Shown here one piece after another: positions 23,610 to 36,344 of a stretch of DNA of 64,000 nucleotides. The notes beneath the pieces were generated by a model, which searched no databases, was not told where the DNA came from, and saw only the letters and a list, made by a program, of their open reading frames with translations. The DNA comes from Aselliscus stoliczkanus. Its lineage: Eukaryota; Chordata; Mammalia; Chiroptera; Hipposideridae. The translations under genes and the position numbers were made by a program. The stretch's first letter is position 1. Each line of letters starts with the position of its first letter. The DNA is taken from the NCBI GenBank assembly GCA_033961575.1, contig CM066734.1, forward strand, positions 84,094,501 through 84,158,500, read 5' to 3'.

Positions 23610-25770
23610 GGGTTGGGTCCAAGATGGAGGATTAGGTAAACACTATGCCTATTGCATCCCAGGATAACACCAAAATTACAAATAAATTATAGAACAATCA
23701 ACCTCAAGAACATCTGAACAGAATACCTATAAGTAAGGATATAAAGAAGAGGCCACACTGAGATTTGTAGGAGTGGGGAGACATGAAGTGGGCTGACTCC
23801 AAGCTCATGAATGGTTGTTGAATGCTGGGAGGGACAGCTTGGTGGTAGAGGTCCTCTGTGAAGAGGGAGTGGCCTCAGCCCCATGCTGGGCTCTCTAGCC
23901 CAGAGGTCTTGTGCCAGGAAAAGGAGTTCCCATGGCATATGGCAGTGAAAATAAGCAAGAACTCTTTCTGCCCTTTCTGGTAGGGCAGAGGGTGGCTGGA
24001 AACCCAGATGGAAGGCCACACATGTGTCAGGCTCCATATAGGGACAACAATGGCTCCTGTTCCTCCAGCTCCTGCCCCGAAGAGACACAATTCACTCCTT
24101 CCCTGTATATCTGTGGGCATCCTGAGCTGTCACCCCTTCACCAGAGGCCAGGGAAGTGCCTGCAAGCAAGCGAGTCCATGTGCCAGCTCTACATGAGGGC
24201 ACCATCTTTCCAGTGTTAAACCTTCCTCCAAAGGGCCAAGTTTGGGACCATATTGATCTGGTGGAATCTGCATGTGTGCACCACCTTGGTGACACCCTTT
24301 GGCCCTGCCCCCACCCAGACACTCTTGATTACTGAGCTGCTGGTCCCACCCCACAGGCTGTGGAAGCCTTTTTGCAGCTGGCGGATGATCTGCAGTGGCC
24401 CAGGAAACTATTGCTGGTGGGCAGTGACCCAAGACCTGTGATGCAGTTTCCCTCGGCAGCTCTTGGGAACCTGAAGCCCTGAGATGGGTGGTGGCTGGTT
24501 GTTGTGTTTTCCAGGCATTTTTGTGGGGTGGTTGCAGGCCCAGGACAAGTGCAGGAACTGCATTGACTTTGTAGAAACTACCAACTACACACCTTAGCTC
24601 CTGGAACTCTGCCCACCCAGCTACATGGCCAGGGGCACTCTGGGTGCCTGGGTAGTGAACACTGCCATACAAGCTGAGGAAGCCTTTTGTAGCAGCAGAG
24701 GGTCCACAATGGCTCAGGGAGATTTTGGTGGTAGACAGTGACCCAAAACCTGCACCACAGCCATTCTTTGGTAGCTCTTGGGAATTTGTGAGCCTGAAGC
24801 AAACAGTGACTGGCTGCAGTGTTGTAAGGGTATTTCACGAAGTTTTTACAGAACAGGCACTGCCCTGAGATGAGGGGTGACTGGCTGCGGTGTTCTCAGG
24901 GTGCTGTGCAAAGTGGTCACAGGCCGGGCACTGGCTTAAGAACTGAATCTGCATTAACTTTGTAAAAACCACTGGCCACACTTCATTATACCCTGGGACT
25001 CCACTTTATCCAGGAGTGCGGCATCACCGTGAGCACTCTTAACACCGGGTCAACCAGTCCCGCCTGTATACCTAGGAGGATCTTTCAACTGCTGGGCCTT
25101 ATGGGCAGCTGATAGGTGGCAATGAACCTGGGGGCCCTGGGCCTTTTGCTAAGCTGCCTCAGGCCAATTATTGGAGGCAGCCAGCCTCAGTTCACAGTGA
25201 GGCCACCCCAACATACCTTCAGGACCAGCACAGGTAGCAGCCAACCACATATAGCTTTGTGAGACCTACAAGTTAGCTGAGGGCCAGTAACAGGCAAAGT
25301 GGAAATTGGCCTGCATGGGAGCCCCTCCAAGAGACACCAGAAACAACCCACCCAGAGGTCAGCTTCAGACAACACCAGAACACAACTTGACTAGCCCTGC
25401 AATTGTCACACAAAATGGCAGGGGGGCGCGGTACACAATATGCACAAGAGCCCATGGGGGCAAATCCTCCTCTGAGGGGTCAGCCCCCACACAGCAGGTC
25501 ATACACTGTGAACATAGCAAGTGCTCACAGTCAGTCAGCCTGGGAGTCAATCCCATCTACTGATGTGCCAAAAACAAAATGTTGATTACAACAGGGGAAC
25601 ACACACAACACACTCAAGGGACACTTCTGAAACACATACACAGTTGATCAGGGAGACTGCACCATTGGACCACACAGAACACATAATACATACACAGGCC
25701 ACCCAACAGGGACTGAGAGACATAGGAGATTTACCTAATACATAGAAGCAAACACAGAGAGGCAGCCAGA

Positions 25771-26757
25771 ATGAGGAAACAAAGAAAAATGTCCCAAATG
25801 AATGAAAAAGAGAAACTCCAGAAATAGAACTAAATGAAATGGAGGCAACCAACATAGTAGAGACAGAGTTTAAAACACTGGTTATAAGAATGCTTAAGGA
25901 ACGTAGTGAGAATTTCAACAAAAGAAGGACATAGAACCATAAAAAAGAACCAGTCAGAGATAAAGAATAAGGCCAGTGGAGTGGCGCAGTGGTTAAGCGC
26001 TGGCTTGGGATGCCAGCGGCCCCGGTTCGTGTCCCACATAGAAGGCCAGTGACACTACCCTCAAAAAAAAAAAAAAAAAGAAATAAAGAATACAGTAACT
26101 GAAATGAAGAATACACTAGAAGGAATCAACAACAGATTAGATGAAGCAAAGGATCAAATCAGTGATTTAGAAGACAAGGTAGTAGAAAACACCCAATTGG
26201 AACAATAAAGAAAAATAAGCAGTGAAGATAGTATAAGGGCCTGTGGAACAATATTAAGCATAACAATATTCACATCATCAAAGTACCAGAAGGAGGAAAA
26301 AGGGAGCAAGGGATTGAGAACTTATTTGAAGAAATAATGACTGAAAACTTCTCTAACGTGGGGAAGGAAATAGATATATAAGCCCAGGAAGCACAGAGAA
26401 TCCCAAACAAGATGAACCCAAACAGGCCCACACCATGACACATCATAATTAAAATGGGCGAAGGTTAAAAACAAAGAGAGAATCCTAAAAGCAGCAAGAG
26501 AAAGACAACTATTTACTCATAACGGGGCTCCCATAAATTGTCAGCTGATTTCTCAACAGAAACTTTGCAGGCCAGAAGGGAGTGGCAGGAAATATTCAAG
26601 TGATGAAAAACAATGGCCTATAACCAAGACTGCTCTTCCCAGCAAGGCTATCATTTAAAATTGAAAGAGAGATAAAGAGCTTCCTAGACAAGAAAGAGCT
26701 AAAGGAATTCATTACCCTGAATCTAGTATTACAAGAAATGTTAAAAGGATTTCTTTA
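25771..26757 (+). pseudogene. LINE-1 ORF1 pseudogene
   Basis: It starts at ATGAGGAAACAAAGAAAAAT and ends at a TAA after TTAAAAGGATTTCTT. Frameshifts, early stops (for example soon after the start, and CAATAAAG near 26204) and an inserted SINE destroy the frame. Conserved nucleic-acid-binding-domain blocks of ORF1p are still recognisable at DNA level, such as CCACACCATGACACATCATA and TTTGCAGGCCAGAAGGGAG. The human counterpart is an RNA-binding trimer needed for retrotransposition. Confidence 0.85.
25970..26080 (+). repeat. tRNA-derived SINE, short type, inside LINE-1 ORF1
   Basis: It runs from AGGCCAGTGGAGTGGCGCAG to a long A-run. The target duplication ATAAAGAATA flanks both sides. Confidence 0.95.
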
Positions 26758-26814
26758 AGCAGAAGAAAAGGGAAAACAAACAACGAAGATGAAAAATATA
26801 AATAATAAAATGGC

Positions 26815-27257
26815 TTAGTTGGGAGGGGGGTGGGGATGAGGGGGAAGGGGAAGGGATTAGACAGCATAAATAGACAACTACAATATTGCCACAGGGATAT
26901 GAAACACAGTTCGGGGAATATAATAATGTTGTAAAAATTTTGTGGCGTGTCAGATAGTCACATGTCTTGTTAGGGAGACCACTTCATGGATGGAGTAGAG
27001 GCTTGATCACTGCACTGTACACCTGAAACTGATGTTGTATGGTATTGTATGCCAACTGTAACTGAATATGTGGATGGTCACGGGATGTGGAGTATACTGT
27101 GGAGGGGAGTCAGGGGAGTTGTGATAGATATGTATGATAGAGGGGGGAGTGGGGTGGTGAACTGGGGGAGGGGGGTTGTCACTTTGGGGGGTAAAGAGTA
27201 TAACTATTGCATTGTGTTGTACACCTGAAACTAATAAAATAAATAAATTTAAAAAAT
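26815..27257 (+). mobile_element. LINE-1 3'UTR insertion (443 bp) between ORF1 and ORF2 of another LINE-1
   Basis: The perfect 14-bp duplication AATAATAAAATGGC at 26801-26814 and 27258-27271 defines the insert. It starts with a G-rich purine stretch and ends ACACCTGAAACTAATAAAAT with A-rich tail, like a 5'-truncated LINE-1 3' end. A homologous copy in the opposite direction is at 62225-62475. Confidence 0.85.
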
Positions 27258-27839
27258 AATAATAAAATGGCAATAGCTATGTACCTATCAATAATCACTT
27301 TAAATATAAATGGATAAAATGCTCCAATCAAAAGATATAGAGTAGCTGAGTGGATAAGAAAACAAGACCCATACATATGCTGTCTACAAGAGACCCACCT
27401 CAGATGGAAAGACACACAGACTCAAAGTAAAGGGATGGAAAAAGATATTTCATGCAAATGGAAACAAGAAAAAAGCTGGAATAGCAATACTTATATCGGA
27501 CAAAATGGACTCTAAAATGAAGGCTATAATAAGAGACAAAGGAGGACATTACATAATAATGAAGGGATCAATCCAATAAGAGGACATCACTCTAATGTTT
27601 TCTTGTTTGTTTGGTTTTTAAGAAGTGAGCTATCTTAGGCTACTTATGGTGCAGGAGTGGAACTTAATGTGTTGGGAATTATAAAGTGGATGCTCAAAGT
27701 TGTGACTCTTTTAGAGAGACAAAGCAGAGATCTGGAAAAAGGGGCTTGTGAGATGAGGCTACCTATTGTAGTATCCTTGTGAGAGTCACAGGAATAGTGT
27801 GAAGATTTTGTAACATCATCCTCAGAAACATTTATGGTT

Positions 27840-28007
27840 TGCATTGTATTTCAATTTATTTTGATATCAAATCATTATACTGATCATTGTATTGTGTATG
27901 TTATATTGTGGTTGATAAAAAGTGCGGAGTATCCTAGAAGTATCCCCAGGAGCTCTGGTTTTGCCTAGGTTAGGCCATCAGATGTCATTCTCAGGTTGGT
28001 TCCAGCT
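27840..28007 (-). other. GC: GC exon 13: non-coding 3'UTR exon
   Basis: This is the terminal non-coding exon, recognised by its similarity to the end of the human GC mRNA. It starts AGCTGGAACCAACCTGAG after an AG, contains CTGATGGCCTAACCTAGGC, and ends with an AATAAA followed by TTGAAATACAATGCAAACC. The 3' end at about 27840 is placed 15-20 nt beyond the AATAAA. The acceptor could also be two bases further in. The preceding intron is 3484 bp. Confidence 0.85.
27855..27860 (-). promoter_or_regulatory. GC: GC polyadenylation signal AATAAA
   Basis: A canonical AATAAA on the minus strand within CAAAATAAATTGAAATACAA. The same context is found at the human GC mRNA end. It is followed by a cleavage position near 27840. 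Confidence 0.85.
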
Positions 28008-30429
28008 CTAGATCTATGAGAATAATAGAAAATGTTAGAAAAACAGAGTTAATGGGCAACAATCATAATACTGCTCAACAGATGCATATAAGGTCAAGTT
28101 ATTTTTATGTTTAAAGATAAACCTACCTAGCATGACCCATATATCCATGATGGCCCACAAGGCAGGTCCAGAATAAAAAATGTAGGAAATTCCTAAGACT
28201 TGCATATAAAGCTATCACTGTCGTTATGCCAAGGTATATCATACACTTGCTTTTTCTTTTAATTAATAATGTATGTAATTTTCTGCTTCAGGAGACTGAA
28301 TACTCACTGCTGGGGTGGGAAGGGGATAGAGGAGGGAAGCAGTAACCAATGATACATGAGCCTCCCCCTGCCACTTCTTGTCATGGAATTGAGATAATAG
28401 TTCAGTAGTTGTATTTTAGTAAAACACTGAGTGTGAGTTTTTATTAAATCACCTTCTACTTTGTAATGAGGCAAATGTGTCCCCTCTTTGATTGCCCCCC
28501 TCACCTTTTTCCAAGAGAATACAACAACAGAGTTGTGTCATAATTCTATTTGCACAGTGCAAGAAATTCTACCTTTCATTGTTCTCAGTGAGTTTATGCC
28601 TTTGCAGTGAGGATGAGATAGGAGACACATCTGTGCTTCCCCCACTTATGTTTCTCTTATAATATAAGCACCTGGCTGTGCTGAGTGTGATTCTGGTATT
28701 GAAAGTATTTTCCATCCAAACTGATTCTACAGTGTGAGCCAACTCTTTTTATCTGTAGGCAACCCAGGGAACACTAATTCTGTCTAAAGCTGAAGGGGAA
28801 AAAAGATAGCTGGCTTTGTGGGACTAATTAAGAGACAGCAATTCCTTCTCCAATGGACATGCAAATCAATTTGGGGGCTTGAAGAAAAAAAATTGATCAA
28901 GGAGATCAATAACTACCAGGTTGACAACTCAGGTTTATAATAAGACTTTAGTTAAGAATAGCATCAACAAACTGTTGACTAAAAGACATGAATTGTAGGG
29001 ATAGCTAAGAATGAAAGCACTAAGGCCAAAGGCTTCAGTTTCTATACGCTGTTCAAACCTCTAAAGAGGGGTAGGCATTCACTAGAAAGAAATCTTAATA
29101 TATAGCCAGCCAAAATTGGTTTAATGGTTTAGGAACTGTTTCACACTAAACAACATGCACCACTTCTGTCACTGAAGAGTTTACCTGTTAGTGTAAGAGA
29201 AAAATCATAGAAGAAAATGGATATATTCCAAAGCAATTTAAAATATGATAAAATATCTGGTCTATCTGGGGGAAAAGGTGCTCACCACTTAGTGTGGTAT
29301 CATTAAGTCAAGTCCTAGGTCCAGAGTAGCTGTGTTGTTTTGGGGCAACGTTGCTGATATTTGAATGAATTGAGGTTTGTACTATAGAGCTGTGAAATTC
29401 TCTCTGGAGCTCAAGAATCACAATCTGCTGACTGTGTCTTGGAAACCTAATAAAACGTTAGGTTGTGGCATCATTATTTCTGGATATCACGTGCCCTAGT
29501 CCTACAACCCTGTGAGCAAGGTATAGTTTGCTCTTTAAAAGCCACATAACTACTTCTAGTATAATAGGGTAGGTAGCCCTTTACCACTGCAGATTGTCAC
29601 TATAATTAAAAAGGCAGTGGATAAAATTGACCCCAAGAGTTAACGCATATTGTTGAAATCTAGGGTAGGAATGTGAGCTATTTTAGGGCTTCCTTCCAGT
29701 TGATCAAAATGTACTTGGGTAGACAAACAGCAGGGACATGCAAAAGTGGCAAGATTAACTAAAGACCATAGAAAAGTATTGACTAACAGGATAAATGATA
29801 AAACATTTTTGTAGAAGGTGAAAACAATGACTATGAACCAGAAGCATTAGTATAGTAGAATCATCAATCTGTCACTGAAAAACCTGAGGTTACCTATTGA
29901 CTTAGCATTAAAAGTATTTCTGAAAGTTGTTAGGTTAAAAAAAATCAATCTCTTGAAATCCATCAAATTAGTGTTGCCTCCCCTTTTCTTAGCCTGAAAG
30001 GATTACATGAGAAACTGGAAAGTGCACTCTGAGCTCCTAAACAATAACATAGCCCAGTAACAACAAATCTAAAGGCAAAATTATCATAGAGGTCCCAAAC
30101 AACCCTGATTCTTATTAAAGCTTGAGATATCTTGAAGGGTGGGATGTGAGCTATTGAGATGTTTAACTCTCCAGAGATTACATGGAGACGGGATTACTTT
30201 AAATAAGAGAAGGGGAAGAGTTTATCAGTAACAGAGACCAGATACTATTTTAACTCTAGAATATTTATACTGCAAATAATTCAGATCTCAATTTTTTTCT
30301 CCAGAAATTATTCAGAGAATTTACTTTCCCTTTAGACTATATCTCTATGATGAAGCACAGGCATATGTAGGCAGGGAAACTTGTGTTTTAGATTCATATT
30401 ATCAGCGGCAGTAGCAGCAGCAGCAGGAA

Positions 30430-30640
30430 CAACTTTGCTAGGATGACTACTATTTTCTAGGTACTTTATAGACATTGTCATCTCACTTAACCATTAAAAC
30501 GGTGCTGAGAGGTGGATATTGTCATTTTCTTTTTACAACCCCCCCCCCAAGCTTTAGGGAATATAAATAACTTGTTCAAGTTCACAAAGATAGATAGCTG
30601 GAGTAGGGATTCTAATCCAGAGTGGGTAGTTCCCAAAATG
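30430..30640 (-). repeat. MIR SINE fragment
   Basis: TTCTAGGTACTTTATAGACA, TCATCTCACTTAACCATTAA and TTCAAGTTCACAAAGATAG follow the reverse MIR order. A C-run at 30540 interrupts it. Confidence 0.6.
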
Positions 30641-31264
30641 AGTTTCCATGACCAGCCCTATTGCACTGCCTCTCAGAGTGCTAATTTTCTTTTTTACTGT
30701 TTCAGAGGATTCAAATAGTCATTGAAAACCTGAATATGATTGAATAATTTAATTTCGTTAGTCAATGGCTTTTGCTTCCATATCATTTTGGGGAAAGTCG
30801 TTAGTAAATTAGCAAAATAATATTTTTATATCATTGAAAAGCCTCAGCTTAAATAATATCTGAGATAAACCAAAACCATTGTTTTCACCATTTTTAAATC
30901 TCAGAAGTAATATCTTAAAAATAAAGACAATTAATCTGGAGAGAAAACATTTTTTGTCGAAATGAGCAGAGTTGAGGTCATCTTCAGTTTAAGATATGGA
31001 ATTCTGTCTAAATTATTTTATGCTCTTGATATCTTCAGACATTTTAAAATGGGTGAAAATGTAATATCTGAAAGAAGCAAGTGATAATATTTCAACAGTA
31101 TTGCTTTAATTTGAAGAAGACCTCTTTCATCCTAAGAACACTACTGTGTTATCTTTAAGACTTGATAGACTCTGTCTTTGAACTCACATTTTTTCTATTG
31201 AGTGCATCAAAATCCCTGAAATGATCTCATGCTGTCATTATCTTATGTGTAATGTTATGATGGA

Positions 31265-31400
31265 TATAGTACCAGGCTGGGGAAATAGATTCTAGTCCTA
31301 AATGTGTCAGAAGTTGGTTGTATATACTTGTGTAAGCTCCTTAACTTTTCTGGATGCTTAATATTCTCATCTGTAAATTGAGTTTGAATAGATAATAGTT
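31265..31400 (+). repeat. MIR SINE fragment
   Basis: TGTGTAAGCTCCTTAACTTT then TATTCTCATCTGTAAATTGA match the MIR core on the plus strand. Confidence 0.6.
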
Positions 31401-31491
31401 AAAATAAATGATTTAAAAGTCTTCATTCTATGATTTTTAAAATACATTGCACAAAGCTGGGTTCTTTGCTGCCTTTAGAAGCAATACTTAC

Positions 31492-31546
31492 CTAACACAA
31501 TATACATGTATCAAGACTGCAGGGTACTTTTCATTTCAGCATCAAT
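31492..31546 (-). CDS. GC: GC exon 12: C-terminal coding exon with stop codon
   Basis: This is a 55-nt exon that is too short to stand out as a reading frame. The acceptor is TTTTCATTTCAG and the donor is GTAAGTATTG. It encodes IDAEMKSTLQS and then TGA (31511-31513), aligned with the human ending IDAELKNIL, so this protein is two residues longer. Nineteen non-coding bases follow the stop before the donor. Because the stop lies well under 50 nt from the last junction, it should not trigger nonsense-mediated decay. It is separated from exon 11 by a 5.7-kb intron. Confidence 0.9.
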
Positions 31547-32904
31547 CTGAAATGAAAAAAGAATATTATATAATTATTAATGAACTATTTTATTTGTAAA
31601 CTACCAGGTCATGAAGAAGGTATATAAAATTTGAACCTTGATTAGAGTAAAGGATACTTGTTAAAAGGCAGTTTTATACTTAACTTCTTTTTGGCTACCC
31701 TTCACATTTATTTAGTTTTGTACTGTCCCCGCCCTTAAAGAGTTTACAGCACTCTAGGAAAAATAGACAAGAAAAACATAACAACAGAGTTAGTAAGTGC
31801 TAATTGTTGGGTGTGCCCAGAATGTTAATGGACAACTGAAGAGCTTGAGGGCTAGGGAAGGATTCCCAGAGGTGATGTCGGAAGTGGACCCTGAAAGATT
31901 GAAGAAAGATATTGCCAGTTTATAGCCTCTAGCTAGGGCAACCCAGGATGAGTCATCATTTGCAAAAGCCTTAAGGTGAGAGCAAGTTTAATGTACTTGG
32001 GAAAACTGCAAGTAGTTCAGGGGAGCCAAAAGCAGTGATAAATAAGGCTGGAGAGGAAACTAAGGGTCCAAACTCTCTTGATTTAAAAAAAAAAATTGGA
32101 CTTTAATTTCGAAGCAATGGGGAACATAAGAGGAATGTATTAACCATTTTGTGTTTTATAAAGGTTATTTTGACATCTCTATAGTGATGGGATCTGGTGT
32201 GAGGCACGGGAGAGGACTGGAGATGAGAGACCATTTGGGAGGTTGTAATCTAAGTAAAAGTTTGCCAAATTTAAGTACTGATAATGTATAAGATGGTTGG
32301 GGGAGATTGAGAGACACTGAGGAGTCAGAATTGTTAAGATTTGGAATTTGATTGGTATGTATGGTAAAAAGGATAAATTAATGATCATTGTTTTTATCCT
32401 GGACAATGAGCAAATGGTCGATAGTCATAAATTTAGGGAATACCAGAGGAGGTTTTAAGGGGAAGATTTGGGGCATGTTGAGTTTGAATTTTTGTGTGGG
32501 GCAAGAGCCCTTAATATTTGGAACAAAAGGTTGATGCTGAAGGGAGAGATCCTGGCTGGAGGTAGAAATTTGGAGATTAAAGTCACGTCCATGGATGAGA
32601 ACACTCAGGGAAAATGTAATGTGGAAAGTGAAGAAGACCATGGAAAAAACTCTGGAAAACACAGAAATTTAGGAGGTGAGTAGAAGAAGAGGACAATATG
32701 AAACAGAATGAGAAGCGAAGCATAATAAAAGGATAAAAGGTAGAATATGATAATGGAATTCAGTATTACTACTGACCTGGTGTCTTTTTTGCTATTTTAA
32801 CAATTTTGGCTTTCAGTCAATAGTTAATAGTCTTTTGATATCAATATTTTGCTTTTGTTATTAAATTAGGGTTGAAGTCTGACAATGATGTGGAGAGTAA
32901 TTCT

Positions 32905-33080
32905 TATGGAATAACTTCATGATTTTCCTAACATCATGTAACCTCTTTATATCTCATTCAGCTCATCTGTAAAATGGGAATTACAATGGTACCTAACATT
33001 TAGAATTATTTGATGATAGAATTATTTTAGATTATTCTATAAACATGTACAGATAAGGCTATTCATATTCTGCTTAACAA
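32905..33080 (+). repeat. MIR SINE fragment
   Basis: GTAACCTCTTTATATCTCAT, then CATCTGTAAAATGGGAATTA and ATGGTACCTAACATT, follow the MIR core. Confidence 0.65.
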
Positions 33081-34392
33081 ATTGTATTGGCTTCATAAAT
33101 GCTAGCTATGACACGGAGGATCATAAAATCTAGATATACTAAGGGACATAACAAACTATAGTGGATATGCCAGCTTTTCCTGAAATACGAGAGAGGAAGA
33201 AAGGGGAGGTGGTGGGAGTGGAGGAAAGAGGAGGGTCAATCTCTTCTATGCCCAGCTTCCACTTGGCTATTTGCATTTGTTTTTGTTTTCAAGATTTTAA
33301 TAATCAATTCCAGCATATAATAATGGTTTTCTGAATACTTTGAGAAATCAAGTTGATACCCACTAACACTCTGTTGGGACATTTTTGAGGAAGCATAGTA
33401 ATGAGTTCTCAGAAGAGTGCAGGGGTGCCCTACCTGAATGATGGTGGAGAGAAAAAAAAAATCAAGTCTAATTTAGCAACTGTAAGTTTTTCTGCAGTCA
33501 ATGGACCTCAGTGGCATAGTAAATCGAACCAATTCTGAGAGTGCCATGGTGAAACCAAAAGAAAATTACACTGGTTGTTCTATTTCCTAGTCATTTCAAG
33601 ATCAGGGTGAGGGCAAGGCTAGATTACCATATAATGAATCACGAATATGACTCAGAAGCCCCTTTTGCCACTGTTCTAGTGACTATGCCAAGTATATTGA
33701 GAACAGCAGATAGAGATGGATCTCTGGATATAAATGACTTGGAGGGAATGTAGTGGATGGGCATTACTTTTAGGAAAAACATTTTCAAACAAATATAGGA
33801 CAAGGAGGTGTAACAATAATTATAATCCAAATATTATAGGGTAAGTGGGACAAATACTCCAATTAAGCATTGAGATTTGAAGTGAATGCTGCTCTAACAA
33901 ATTTAGCCCTAACATGAAGTCAGAAAGCAGAGGTGAGCTCACTTACCTAGCTATGAGATCAACATAGAAAGACAATCAAAATGGCTAATAGAAACACCAG
34001 AAGGTCTAATCTCTGAATGCTCTAAATAATCAGATGTGTACAAGTATCTCAAAAACTCCCTCATCTCACTCTTCTTTAGCAATTACTGAAAGATTGGCTA
34101 GTTGGCAGCAGCACTGCTATAAATTTACCAGGTATAAAGCAAGAAAATAGAAAGTTACAAACCTGGCTTCTCATCATTGTAGTTGAAGATAACAGTTTTT
34201 AAATGGCAATATGTTATAATGAACAATATATTGAAAAAAGCTCAAGGAAATGAAAAGTAAGAGGCTTGAAGGAAGGAAACATGCATTTTGTGAATAAAGC
34301 TCAGTGTGTCATGTATGATGTCAAAAAAGGAAATGTGTATCTAGATAAAGAGATAAAGGGACTAGGGAAGGATTATAAAAATGATATTTTAG

Positions 34393-34500
34393 GGGCCGGC
34401 CGAGTGGCGCAGAGGTTAAGCACTGGCCTGGGAAGCCAGCGGCCCCGGTTCAGTCCCACATATGAGGGCCAGTGACACTGCCCTCAAAAAAAAAAAAAAA
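34393..34500 (+). repeat. tRNA-derived SINE, short type, young copy
   Basis: It runs from GGGCCGGCCGAGTGGCGCAG through CCAGCGGCCCCGGTTC to CACTGCCCTC and a pure A-run. The target AAAAATGATATTTTA is repeated perfectly, so the insertion is recent. Confidence 0.97.
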
Positions 34501-36344
34501 ATGATATTTTAACAGAATGTAAAACAATATTTAGACTTTTTTTCCTTTTTTAAAATGACTGAATTAGACCATCAGAGCAAATTCTGCTGGTAGCAAACAA
34601 CTTCTGGGTAAGATGACTTTATTTTTCTGGGGCAAGGCAACCTAAATTCAGCTGTTGTATTACCAAAAGCAAATGTTTGTAAAGGAAGTAACTGCTCAAT
34701 TTAATTGTTTAATGCTAAATGTTTTAATGTCGATAATGACCAAAATACCCCAACATTCCATCTCTTTGAGTTTTTTTTTGTTTGTTTCTTTGTTTAAAAT
34801 CTTACTTGGTTTGAATTTTAATAAAAGATAAACATTATATATTTCTCAGCAGAATTTAAAGAATAAGAGTTCATTGTATTGTACTCATTTCATCTGGAAT
34901 TCTAACTTCACAAATCGTTACAAACAAGATTAGCAATGAGGTTTGGGACTAAAGTGTACATGTACAAATTGGAAGAGAAATCAGAATCTCTAAAGGTATA
35001 AAGAAAAATGAACAAGATGATGTAGCTCAATTTGTCAATAAGGCTTTATTAGGCACTATCCAGTAAAAAAATAAGCAAAACTTCACTAAAATATTAACAG
35101 AATTGGTATGCATAACTCAAGACTTTCAAAAACACTTTACACAGCCTAATTTTTAAAAAGCCACTTCAAGTATAAAAATGCTATTGAGAACAGAGAATAG
35201 ATATTTTCTAGTTGATAGAGAAAGCCAGACTAGACTCAGTAGGAATTATGAGGGGGACTATCATGGCTCAAACTGTAGAAGTATTCTCATAAGTGAAGCT
35301 ACCTGCCAGTGTAATAGGCTACTTCTGGGAGAAAATAAATTGACTATAGGTATTTAAATAGAGGCTGAATGATCATTGGAAGGAATTAGTTGAGTGAAAA
35401 ATTACACTAGGTGATTTTTATGGTCTTCCCACATTTAAACTTTTGTGATTTTTTTTTTTTAGGTTCTTGGATATTTTCAATTGTGCTCTAATAGAATAAT
35501 AATAGAAATAGAAAAATAATAGAACAATAAAATGAATCCAGGCTTTGTTGCTTTCATGGTTTAATAAATGAATAAAAATTCATTTGAATCTTAGAAAGAG
35601 ACATGTTCTTTAACTTATAGTAAAGGACTTTTATTTGGCATTGAATCATTAGCCTAAGTGGCATTGACCTTGATATAATAGTTAAATTACTTGATGGACA
35701 AAAAAAATACTGGGTCAAAAATGTATCATAAGTGCTTCTTCTTTTTTACTACTTTATGACATGATAATAAAATCCAGTCAAAAAAAATCTCAGCCACCAA
35801 CTTAATATCATGAACTTCAGAAAGAGGTCGGCAAAGGAAGAACACACTTTGGTATGGCAGAGTTGGTCCTTAACCCTGCCTCTATATTCCAGAAATGGAA
35901 TGGGTGAAAATTCTTGGAATTGCCACTAATATCTGCAAATTAGCAGTGCAGTGAAATAGAGTGCTGTCCTTATCATTTGACTCTTCCAAATAATTGAATT
36001 GACTGCTGGAGAGTTACAGGTCCAATGGAGGATGTGAACAGTTGGGATGAATGTATCTGAAAAGGGCCAACCAGACATCTCCCACAGTTTAGGGTAGATA
36101 CTGACTGGGCAGAGGAAATCCTAGTATAAGACATGTAACAAAATGTTAGGAGAAGCACAGATCAGGTCTACTCACAAAGAATCCACAGAATTGAAACTGG
36201 GCTCTCCTCCACTCCTTCGTACCTTCATTTGACATAAAGATAGAATATCAAGTACCAGCCTCACACTGTGGTTTTTAGGAGAAAACTAATAGCTCAGATA
36301 TGGTGAAAGGGATACACTATCAGAGAAAATGAAAGGTCTGGCAA

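Larger units (their letters stand above)
23610..27597 (+). mobile_element. LINE-1, 5' two-thirds: 5'UTR, ORF1 remains and start of ORF2
   Basis: The copy begins near GGTCCAAGATGGAGGATTAG, the usual start of a mammalian LINE-1 5'UTR. It continues through a GC-richer 5'UTR of about 2.1 kb, ORF1 remains and the opening of ORF2 (CTATGTACCTATCAATAATC, ATGCTGTCTACAAGAGACCC). It ends abruptly in ORF2 near 27597, so it lost its 3' part by deletion or rearrangement, unlike the usual 5' truncation. A SINE (25970-26080) and a LINE-1 3' end (26815-27257) are inserted. It points toward the GC gene, whose 3' end lies about 240 bp away. Confidence 0.9.
28008..31491 (-). other. GC: GC intron 12
   Basis: 3484 bp between exon 12 and the non-coding exon 13. 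It holds a MIR piece (30430-30640), a CAG-type short repeat near 30405-30423, and another MIR (31265-31400) close to exon 12. Most of it is not assignable to any repeat by eye. Confidence 0.7.

Noticed and set aside
24130..24672. 180-codon minus-strand frame and overlapping long frames at 23.7-25.5 kb
   Set aside because: They lie in the GC-richer 5'UTR of a LINE-1, mostly antisense, with no family resemblance.
25586..26116. 176-codon minus-strand frame with hydrophobic stretches
   Set aside because: It is antisense to LINE-1 ORF1 and an inserted SINE; the hydrophobic look comes from reading A/T-rich LINE-1 backwards.
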